DNA of 6,121 bases from an uncultured Clostridia bacterium. GTDB taxonomy: Bacteria > Bacillota > Clostridia > Oscillospirales > Oscillospiraceae. Both the position numbers and the translations under genes were made by a program. Numbering within the stretch: position 1 is the stretch's first letter; each line of letters starts with the position of its first letter. The notes under the pieces are model-generated. The model did no database searches, was not told the DNA's origin, and saw only the letters and a program-made list of their open reading frames with translations. Positions 1-5,318 of the stretch are shown here, in pieces. The stretch lies in NCBI GenBank assembly GCA_947167725.1, contig CAMVJF010000110.1:1-6121 (forward strand). Direction: 5' to 3'.

Positions 1-940
1 GATCCACGAAGAAATTACACTCGCAGGAAAGCCCGTCACACTGGGCTACTGCTACACCACACCCGCCGCGGAGCTCATGCTCGCCGCCGCGGAGGAGGTC
101 GAGCGCAGCGGCTCGATCAAGGCGCTCGTGGTCTGCAACCCGGGCGCGAACCTCGGCGCCGGCGCGAACCTCTTCGAGGTCGCGGCCGCGATCGAGGGCG
201 GTCGGTTCGATCTGCTCGACAAGAGCGTCGAGACCTTCCAGCGGGCGAACCTGCGCCTGAAATACCTCAAAAAACCCGTCGTCGTCGCGGCGAGGGGACA
301 GGCTCTCGGCGGCAGCGCGGAGCTGATGCTCCATGCGGGCTGCGTCGTGGCGCACCAGGAGCTCTACGCCGGACTCGTCGAAATGGGCGTCGGCCTTGTG
401 CCATCGGGCGGCGGCTGCGCCGAGCTGCTGTGGCGCGCGACGCAGGGCCTGCAGTACGGGCAGATGGCGCGCATCCTCGCGGAGATCGACGCGCTGGTCC
501 TGCCGATCGCGCAGGCCAAGTATTCCATGAGCGCAGAGGAGGCGCAGAAGGCGCTGTACCTCCGCCGGGGCGACCTCATCATCGCCAAGGCCGATTCCCT
601 GCTCGAGCAGGCCAAGGCCACGGCGCTCCGCCTCGCGGACGCCTGCTGGCGCGCTCCGGTCAAGACCACGGTCACGGCCGCGGGCGAGAGCGGCTACACG
701 CACCTGATGGCGACGGTGAACGTCATGCTTTCGGGCCGGATGATGACGCCCTACGACGCCGTCATCGTCGAGAAGCTCGCGCGCATCTTCTCCGGCGGCG
801 ACGCGCTCGCCGGAGAGCAGATCTGCGAGGAGGACGTGCTCTTCGAGGAGCGCAAAGCCTTCATGGAGCTGTGCCGCAACGAAAAGACGCTCGAGCGCAT
901 CAAGGGTATGCTCACGACGGGCAAGCCCGTGCGCAACTGA
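1..940 (+). CDS. 3-hydroxyacyl-CoA dehydrogenase/enoyl-CoA hydratase fusion (FadN-type), C-terminal part, 5' end outside window
   Basis: The frame is open from base 2 to a TGA at 938-940, giving 312 visible residues with no start needed inside the window; the ATG at 77 lies within the domain and is not the real start. What is visible is a crotonase-fold (enoyl-CoA hydratase) domain. The oxyanion-hole region reads GAGANL (about residues 52-57 of the visible part). GGSAEL then carries Glu107 (codon 320-322), and LVEMGVGLVPSGGG carries Glu127 (codon 380-382). These align with the two catalytic glutamates of mitochondrial crotonase (Glu144, Glu164), so hydratase activity looks intact. The extended alpha-helical tail ending in GKPVRN is typical of proteins like Bacillus FadN, where an NAD-binding 3-hydroxyacyl-CoA dehydrogenase domain precedes the hydratase; that dehydrogenase half is inferred to lie upstream. 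The protein would hydrate 2-enoyl-CoA and oxidise the 3-hydroxyacyl-CoA in the cytoplasm. It is followed after 12 nt by the thiolase, the fadN-fadA order. The family is fairly certain; the full-length architecture is inferred. Confidence 0.85.
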   Translation, partial: IHEEITLAGKPVTLGYCYTTPAAELMLAAAEEVERSGSIKALVVCNPGANLGAGANLFEVAAAIEGGRFDLLDKSVETFQRANLRLKYLKKPVVVAARGQALGGSAELMLHAGCVVAHQELYAGLVEMGVGLVPSGGGCAELLWRATQGLQYGQMARILAEIDALVLPIAQAKYSMSAEEAQKALYLRRGDLIIAKADSLLEQAKATALRLADACWRAPVKTTVTAAGESGYTHLMATVNVMLSGRMMTPYDAVIVEKLARIFSGGDALAGEQICEEDVLFEERKAFMELCRNEKTLERIKGMLTTGKPVRN

Positions 941-945
941 GGAGG
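940..945 (+). promoter_or_regulatory. Shine-Dalgarno site of thiolase gene, overlapping upstream stop codon
   Basis: AGGAGG begins on the last base of the upstream TGA stop and lies 7 nt before the ATG at 953. The stop/SD fusion TGAGGAGG suggests translational coupling: a ribosome terminating on the fusion-protein gene sits directly on the initiation site of the thiolase. It also fixes the thiolase start. Confidence 0.85.
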
Positions 946-952
946 GCTGAAT

Positions 953-2140
953 ATGGAAAGAAAGAACGCCGTGATCGTCGCCTACGGCCGCAGCGCGATC
1001 GCCAAGGCAATCAAGGGCAGCCTGCGCTACACCGGCTGCGTGGACTACGGCTCCCAGGTGCTCAAGGGCATCCTGGCGAAAAACCCCGGCTTTGACCCCG
1101 CGCTGGCGGAGGATCTGATCTGCGGCTGCGCGATCCCGGAGGCCGAGCAGGGTCTGAACATCGGCCGTCTTCTCGCGGACAGCTCCGGTTTCCCGCTCAC
1201 GACAGCGGGCCAGACGGTCAACCGTTTCTGCTCTTCGGGGCTCCAGTCGATCGCCTCCGCCGCGAACGCCATCATGGCGGGGCAGGCGCAGTGCATCGTC
1301 GCGGGCGGTCTCGAGAACATGAGCAAGGTACAGATGCACCGGGTCGCGATCATCCCCGACAGCGCCAGCTTCGCCTCTTATCCGGACAACTTCGACACCA
1401 TGGGCATCACGGCCGAGAACGTGGCGGCGAAATGCGGCATCTCCCGCGAGCGGCAGGACGCCTTTGCCTGTGAGAGCCACCGCAAGGCGGCCGAGGCCAT
1501 CCGCGCGGGCAGATTCGTCGACGAGATCATCCCCGTGCAGGCCAAGCGCCCGATCAAAAAGGCGGACGGCACGCCCGGCTGGGAACACTTCACCTTTGAC
1601 ACGGACGAGTGCGTCCGCCCGGAAACGACGCTCGAAGGCCTTGCGAAGCTCAAGCCGCTCTTCCGCATGGGCGGCAGCGTCACGGCGGGCAACTCCTCCC
1701 AGATGAACGACGCCGCGGCCTTCGTGGTGCTGATGGAGGAGGAGTTCGCCCGCGCACAGGGGCTCCGCCCCATCGCCCGTTTCCTCAGCTTCGCCGTGCG
1801 CGGCGTACACCCCGCCTATATGGGCCTCGGCCCGATCGAGGCGATCCCGCGCGCGCTGCAGATCGCGGATATGAGCCTCGAGGACATTGAGCTTATCGAA
1901 CTCAACGAGGCCTTTGCCTCCCAGTCGCTCGCCTGCATCGACGCGCTCGGGCTCAACGAGGAGATCGTCAACGTCAACGGCGGCGGCATTGCCTTCGGTC
2001 ATCCGCTCGGCTGCACCGGCGCCTACCTCACGATCAAGCTGATCGGCGAACTGCGCCGCCGCGGCCAAGAGCGCGGTTTGGTATCCATGTGCATCGGCGG
2101 CGGCATGGGCGCGGCCGGTATCTTTGAAATGGTCGAATGA
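953..2140 (+). CDS. fadA: Acetyl-CoA acyltransferase (thiolase), FadA type
   Basis: This 395-residue protein has the usual thiolase length and all catalytic elements. Cys93, in NRFCSSGLQ, is the nucleophile that becomes acylated. N318-EAF-321 is the NEAF motif. His350 sits in GHPLGCTGA, and Cys380, the general acid/base, in CIGGGMGAAG. The variant GHPLGCTG plus the C-terminal MCIGGGMGAAGIFE block resembles degradative FadA-type 3-ketoacyl-CoA thiolases more than biosynthetic acetoacetyl-CoA thiolases, which usually read GHPxGxSG. It catalyses the reversible reaction 3-ketoacyl-CoA + CoA to acetyl-CoA + shortened acyl-CoA; in an anaerobe it could run either way. The ATG at 953 is supported by AGGAGG 7 nt upstream. 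It follows the FadN-type gene closely and precedes a flavoprotein gene by 19 nt, so it is almost certainly co-transcribed with both. No disruption or unusual residue is visible. The main uncertainty is chain-length preference, not the family. Confidence 0.95.
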   Translation: MERKNAVIVAYGRSAIAKAIKGSLRYTGCVDYGSQVLKGILAKNPGFDPALAEDLICGCAIPEAEQGLNIGRLLADSSGFPLTTAGQTVNRFCSSGLQSIASAANAIMAGQAQCIVAGGLENMSKVQMHRVAIIPDSASFASYPDNFDTMGITAENVAAKCGISRERQDAFACESHRKAAEAIRAGRFVDEIIPVQAKRPIKKADGTPGWEHFTFDTDECVRPETTLEGLAKLKPLFRMGGSVTAGNSSQMNDAAAFVVLMEEEFARAQGLRPIARFLSFAVRGVHPAYMGLGPIEAIPRALQIADMSLEDIELIELNEAFASQSLACIDALGLNEEIVNVNGGGIAFGHPLGCTGAYLTIKLIGELRRRGQERGLVSMCIGGGMGAAGIFEMVE

Positions 2141-2146
2141 CCCGAC

Positions 2147-2152
2147 AGGAGG
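2147..2152 (+). promoter_or_regulatory. Shine-Dalgarno site deciding the start of the first flavin oxidoreductase
   Basis: AGGAGG (extended to AGGAGGAG, 2147-2154) precedes the ATG at 2160 with proper spacing. An in-frame ATG at 2124 lies inside the thiolase coding region, has no comparable site, and would add 12 residues not matching the family N-terminus, so 2160 is preferred. Confidence 0.85.
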
Positions 2153-2159
2153 AGTCAAG

Positions 2160-3125
2160 ATGAAAACAAGGATCACGGAACTATTCGGCATTGAGCATCC
2201 CATCATCTGCGGCGGCATGCTCTGGGTCACGGACGCGAAGCTCTGCGCCGCCATCTCCGAGGCCGGCGGCCTCGGCTGCATCACGGCGGACCAGTACACC
2301 AGCGGCGACGCGCTGCGCGAGGCGATTCGCGAGGTCAAGGCTCTGACGGACAAGCCCTTCGGTGTGAACATCACGCTGATGAAGAGCTTCCGCATCACCG
2401 AGGAGACCTTCATGGACTTCTTCCGGGTCTGCGCGGAGGAGAAGGTCGCCAACATCGAGGTCTCCGGCCTCTTCGCCACGGACTTCATCCCGATGCTCCA
2501 CGCCGCGGGCGTGAAGATCACCCACAAGGTCGGCGCGGTGCGCCACGCGATGAAGATCGAGCGTCTGGGCTACGACGCGGTCATCGTCGCGGGCGTGGAG
2601 GAGGGCGGCCATCCGCTGTCCGACAACGTCGCGACCTCCGTCCTGCTGCCCAAGGTAGCCGAGAGCGTGAAGATCCCCATCCTCGCGACCGGCGGCATGG
2701 TCGACGGCAAATCCATGGCCGCGGCGCTGTGTCTCGGCGCGGACGGCATTATGATGGCGACACGCTTCCTCGCCTCGGAGGAATGCTGGGTGCACGACAA
2801 CATCAAGAACTGGATCGTCCAGCTCAACGAGACGGACACCGATCTGTTCTGCCACACGACGCTGCAGGCGCGCGGCGTGAAGAACAGCGTGCTGAAGAAG
2901 GTCAACGAGCTCGAGAAGAACGGCGCCGAGCCGTCAGAGATCGTGCGCGCCGTCTCCGGCAAGAAGCTGCTGCAGGCCCTGCGCGAGGGCGACACGGAGG
3001 GCGCCGCCTTCCTCTTCGGCCAGAGCATCGGCCGCATCCACGAGATCAAGTCCTGCAAGGCGATCATCGACGAGACGATGGCCGTCGCCGAGGAGACACT
3101 GCGCGCGAAGGCCGCGCTGTTCTGA
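2160..3125 (+). CDS. NAD(P)H-dependent flavin oxidoreductase, FabK/nitronate monooxygenase family
   Basis: This is a complete 321-residue FMN-binding TIM-barrel protein. It starts MKTRITELFGIEHPIICGGM, strongly like FabK-type enoyl-ACP reductase II, then GGLG (residues 36-39) and DKPFGVNITL (64-73). E148-EGGH-151 is the conserved histidine motif (His151), slightly altered from the usual EAGGH, with Pro152 after it. ATGGMVDGKSM (177-187) and LGADGIMMATRF (192-203) are the phosphate-binding strands for FMN. Family members either reduce 2-enoyl thioesters with NAD(P)H (FabK) or oxidise nitronates (2-nitropropane dioxygenase/NMO). The opening GGM instead of the QAPMAG-like motif of class I nitronate monooxygenases, plus the FabK-like N-terminus and acyl-CoA gene neighbours, make thioester reduction the more attractive guess, but the substrate is not determinable from sequence. 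No signal peptide or membrane segment is visible, so it is cytosolic. It sits 19 nt after the thiolase and 10 nt before the crotonase-fold gene, and has a divergent paralogue at 5319. Confidence 0.88.
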   Translation: MKTRITELFGIEHPIICGGMLWVTDAKLCAAISEAGGLGCITADQYTSGDALREAIREVKALTDKPFGVNITLMKSFRITEETFMDFFRVCAEEKVANIEVSGLFATDFIPMLHAAGVKITHKVGAVRHAMKIERLGYDAVIVAGVEEGGHPLSDNVATSVLLPKVAESVKIPILATGGMVDGKSMAAALCLGADGIMMATRFLASEECWVHDNIKNWIVQLNETDTDLFCHTTLQARGVKNSVLKKVNELEKNGAEPSEIVRAVSGKKLLQALREGDTEGAAFLFGQSIGRIHEIKSCKAIIDETMAVAEETLRAKAALF

Positions 3126-3130
3126 GGAGG
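3125..3130 (+). promoter_or_regulatory. Shine-Dalgarno site overlapping stop codon, for crotonase-fold gene
   Basis: AGGAGG shares its first base with the TGA stop of the flavoprotein gene and precedes the ATG at 3136 by 5 nt. The 11-nt context CTGAGGAGGGC (3122-3132) is identical to that before the thiolase (937-947). It implies coupled translation and fixes the start. Confidence 0.82.
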
Positions 3131-3135
3131 GCGAG

Positions 3136-3927
3136 ATGGACGAGAAAGAACGCACGCCCCTTTACCGCGTGGAGGACGGCGTCGCCATCCTGACGCTCAA
3201 CCGTCCCGAGACGCTCAACTCCTTCACCACCGACTTCGTCCACGAGATCAATGACGCGATCCGCCGTGCCGAGGAGGACGAGGCGGTGCGCGTCCTCCTT
3301 CTGACGGGCGAGGGCAGGGGCTTCACCTCCGGCGGCAATCTCTCGGAGCTGGCCGCGATGAACCTCGACCGCAAGCGCGCGATCTACGACGTGGACTCCA
3401 CGGCCGATATGGTGCGCCTGCTCTATAACGTGAAAAAGCCTGTGATCGCCGCGATCAACGGCCCGGCCTTCGGCGCGGGCATCGCGCTGGCGATGGCCTG
3501 CGATATCCTCCTGGCCTCCGAGCGGGCGCAGTTCGGCTTCTCCTTCACGGCGCTCGGCTTCTGCCCGGACAGCGGCACGAGCTGGTTCCTCACGCGGCGC
3601 GTCGGCTACTACAAGGCCTGCGAGATCCTCTTCTCGGCCAAGACCCTCGGCGCGGAGGAGCTGCACGCGCTCGGCCTCGTCAACGCGGTCGTGCCCCACG
3701 AGGAGCTGATGGCGACGGCGAGGAAGACGGCCGGCCGGATCGCAAAGGGCCCGGCGCTCGCGCTGATGCTGCAAAAACGCGTCCTGCGCAACGCGGTTAC
3801 GACGAGCTTCGAGCAGAATCGCGACTACGAGGCGATCAGCCAGATCTTTGCCTCCCAGACGGACGACTGCCGCGAAGGCCTGAGCGCCGCGCTCGAGCGC
3901 CGCAGACCGGAATTCAGAGGGAAATGA
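3136..3927 (+). CDS. Crotonase-fold enoyl-CoA isomerase/hydratase family protein, PaaG-like
   Basis: This complete 263-residue protein has the usual length of single-domain crotonase-family enzymes. Landmarks are LNRPETLNSF (residues 21-30), the oxyanion-hole segment GRGFTSGGNL (60-69), KPVIAAINGPAFGAG (101-115), CPDSG (143-147), and a C-terminal CREGLSAALERRRPEFRGK block typical of the family. The two glutamates needed for water addition in classic hydratase are absent: Ala117 and Phe137 occupy those places. Asp145, in PDSG, matches the aspartate conserved in PaaG, the 1,2-epoxyphenylacetyl-CoA isomerase family, where it is the proposed catalytic residue. The likely chemistry is therefore double-bond or other isomerisation of an acyl-CoA, not simple hydration; the neighbouring FadN-type domain retains both glutamates and can do the hydration. 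The ATG at 3136 is supported by an SD site fused to the preceding stop. A GC-rich hairpin follows the gene. The substrate is unknown; an aromatic or unsaturated acid is plausible from PaaG resemblance alone. Confidence 0.88.
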   Translation: MDEKERTPLYRVEDGVAILTLNRPETLNSFTTDFVHEINDAIRRAEEDEAVRVLLLTGEGRGFTSGGNLSELAAMNLDRKRAIYDVDSTADMVRLLYNVKKPVIAAINGPAFGAGIALAMACDILLASERAQFGFSFTALGFCPDSGTSWFLTRRVGYYKACEILFSAKTLGAEELHALGLVNAVVPHEELMATARKTAGRIAKGPALALMLQKRVLRNAVTTSFEQNRDYEAISQIFASQTDDCREGLSAALERRRPEFRGK

Positions 3928-3935
3928 CGCAGACG

Positions 3936-3960
3936 GCCCGGGACCGGCAAGGCCCCGGGC
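3936..3960 (+). promoter_or_regulatory. GC-rich stem-loop in the 49-nt gap before the CoA-transferase gene
   Basis: GCCCGGG (3936-3942) pairs perfectly with CCCGGGC (3954-3960). After one A/C mismatch, two further C-G pairs close a 5-nt GGCAA loop. No T-run follows, so it is not a canonical intrinsic terminator. It ends 3 nt before the GGAGG of the next gene. It could stabilise the upstream mRNA end, attenuate downstream transcription, or modulate access to the ribosome site. It lies in the widest gap of the operon. Confidence 0.5.
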
Positions 3961-3963
3961 TTC

Positions 3964-3968
3964 GGAGG
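3964..3968 (+). promoter_or_regulatory. Shine-Dalgarno site supporting the TTG start of the CoA-transferase
   Basis: GGAGG, followed by AA, lies 8 nt before the TTG at 3977. There is no ATG in frame nearby that would keep the conserved N-terminal residues, so the SD site is what supports the non-ATG start. Confidence 0.75.
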
Positions 3969-3976
3969 AAACGAGC

Positions 3977-5308
3977 TTGAACTGGAAAGAAGATTACGAG
4001 GCAAAATTCAAAAGCGCGGAAGAGGCCGTGTCGATCGTAAGGAACGGGGACCATGTGGCCTACGGGGAATTCGCCATGGCTTCGCAATATCTGGACGCGG
4101 CTTTCGCCGTGCGCGTCCCGTTCCTGCATGACGTCATTCTGCGCTCCACCACCTGCCCCTTCCCGCCCAAGGCGGTGCTGGCCGACCCGGGGATGGAGCA
4201 CCTGATGTATAACGACTGGCATTTCTCCCCGGCGAGCCGGAAGCTCAGCGATCACGGGCTGTGCCGTTATATCCCGATGAACTATCATCAGGGGCCGCAG
4301 ACCATTCGCGGCGGCCTGATCCATCCGATCGACGTGCTGATGATCATGGTGTCTCCGCCGGACGCGGAGGGATATGTCAGCCTGGGGACCTCCTCGTCTA
4401 TCGTACCGACCTATCTGGAAAAGGCGGGCTATGTGATCGCGGAAGTCAACAGCAGCGTCCCGCGGACCTTCTGCGATGAAAAAAGCAGGGTCCACGTCTC
4501 GCGGATCGACTGCTTCGTGCAGGGGCCGAACCGCCCGCTGATCGAAGTGCCCACCCCGCCGCCGACGCCGGTGGACGAGAAGATCTCGGAGCTGGTCGTG
4601 AGTCTGATCGGCAACGGCGCCTGCATCCAGCTCGGCATCGGCGCGATGCCGAACGCGGTGGGCGAGCTGATCGCGCGCTCCGGCCTGCGGGATCTCGGCG
4701 TGCACACGGAGATGCTCTGCGACGCCTACGTCGCGATGGCCGAGGGCGGCTGCATCAGCGGGAGGTACAAGACCACCGACCGCGGCAGGATCGTCTACAC
4801 CTTCGCCATGGGCACGAAGAAGCTCTACGACTTCCTCGACGGCAACCCCGACTGTCTGCTCGCGCCCGTGGACTATACCAACGACCCCTATATCATCGCG
4901 CAAAACGACAACATGATCTGCCTGAACAACGCCATCGAGGTCGACCTCTACGGCCAGGTCGCGTCCGAGACCTCCGGCCCGCGCCAGATCTCCGGCACCG
5001 GCGGCCAGCTCGATTTCATCACGGCCGCGGCGCATTCGAAGGGCGGCAAGGGCCTGATCTGTCTTTCCTCGACCTATACCGAGCGCGACGGGACCGTCCG
5101 GTCGCACCTGGGGCCCTGCCAGATCGTGACGGTCCCGCGCAGCTACAACCAGTTCGTGATCACGGAATACGGCATCGCGGACCTGCGCGCCAAAACGACC
5201 TGGGAGCGCGCGGAGGCGCTGATCTCCGTCGCGCATCCGGACTTTCGCGAGAGCCTGATCCATGAGGCGGAGGCACAGGGCCTGCGCATCCGCCATATCA
5301 AGGAGTGA
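3977..5308 (+). CDS. Acetyl-CoA hydrolase/transferase family CoA-transferase (butyryl- or 4-hydroxybutyrate-CoA:acetate type)
   Basis: This complete 443-residue protein matches the typical length of the Cat/AbfT branch of family I CoA-transferases. It starts at TTG 3977 behind GGAGG. Visible family blocks are NGDHVAYGEF (residues 23-32), QLGIGAMPNAVGELI (218-232), HTEML (243-247), TNDP (301-304), EVDLYGQVASE (321-331), SGTGGQLDF (339-347), VITEYGIADLRAKT (394-407) and SVAHPDFRESL (417-427). Glu245 in HTEM is the probable catalytic glutamate that forms the glutamyl-CoA thioester, by position relative to the 4-hydroxybutyrate CoA-transferase residue near 238. The enzyme would exchange CoA between an acyl-CoA and acetate or another carboxylate, either activating the substrate of this pathway or releasing the end product. 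Specificity cannot be read off. It is separated from the preceding gene by a 49-nt gap with a hairpin and followed 10 nt later by a flavoprotein gene. The first ~190 codons use glycine GGG far more than the rest, a possible mosaic. Confidence 0.9.
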   Translation: MNWKEDYEAKFKSAEEAVSIVRNGDHVAYGEFAMASQYLDAAFAVRVPFLHDVILRSTTCPFPPKAVLADPGMEHLMYNDWHFSPASRKLSDHGLCRYIPMNYHQGPQTIRGGLIHPIDVLMIMVSPPDAEGYVSLGTSSSIVPTYLEKAGYVIAEVNSSVPRTFCDEKSRVHVSRIDCFVQGPNRPLIEVPTPPPTPVDEKISELVVSLIGNGACIQLGIGAMPNAVGELIARSGLRDLGVHTEMLCDAYVAMAEGGCISGRYKTTDRGRIVYTFAMGTKKLYDFLDGNPDCLLAPVDYTNDPYIIAQNDNMICLNNAIEVDLYGQVASETSGPRQISGTGGQLDFITAAAHSKGGKGLICLSSTYTERDGTVRSHLGPCQIVTVPRSYNQFVITEYGIADLRAKTTWERAEALISVAHPDFRESLIHEAEAQGLRIRHIKE

Positions 5309-5312
5309 GGAG
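5307..5312 (+). promoter_or_regulatory. Shine-Dalgarno site overlapping stop codon, for second flavin oxidoreductase
   Basis: GAGGAG overlaps the TGA stop of the CoA-transferase (5306-5308) and lies 6 nt before the ATG at 5319. This is the same stop/SD fusion seen at 940 and 3125, again implying translational coupling, and it fixes the start of the last gene. Confidence 0.75.
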
Positions 5313-5318
5313 AAGAGA

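Noticed and set aside
430..1095. Open frame of 221 codons on the + strand spanning the end of the fusion gene and the thiolase start
   Set aside because: Arg/Gly/Ala-rich translation with no motif, crossing the boundary of two well supported genes in another frame.
2124..2159. Earlier ATG for the first flavoprotein, overlapping the thiolase end
   Set aside because: No SD site at proper distance; the ATG at 2160 has AGGAGG and gives the family-typical N-terminus.
2181..2855. Minus-strand open frame of 224 codons inside the first flavoprotein gene
   Set aside because: His/Asp/Arg/Leu/Val-rich translation typical of antisense frames in high-GC genes; no domain or ribosome site.
3936..3960. Intrinsic terminator
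   Set aside because: The stem is strong but no T-tract follows, and the next gene's SD begins 3 nt later; kept only as a hairpin of unknown role.
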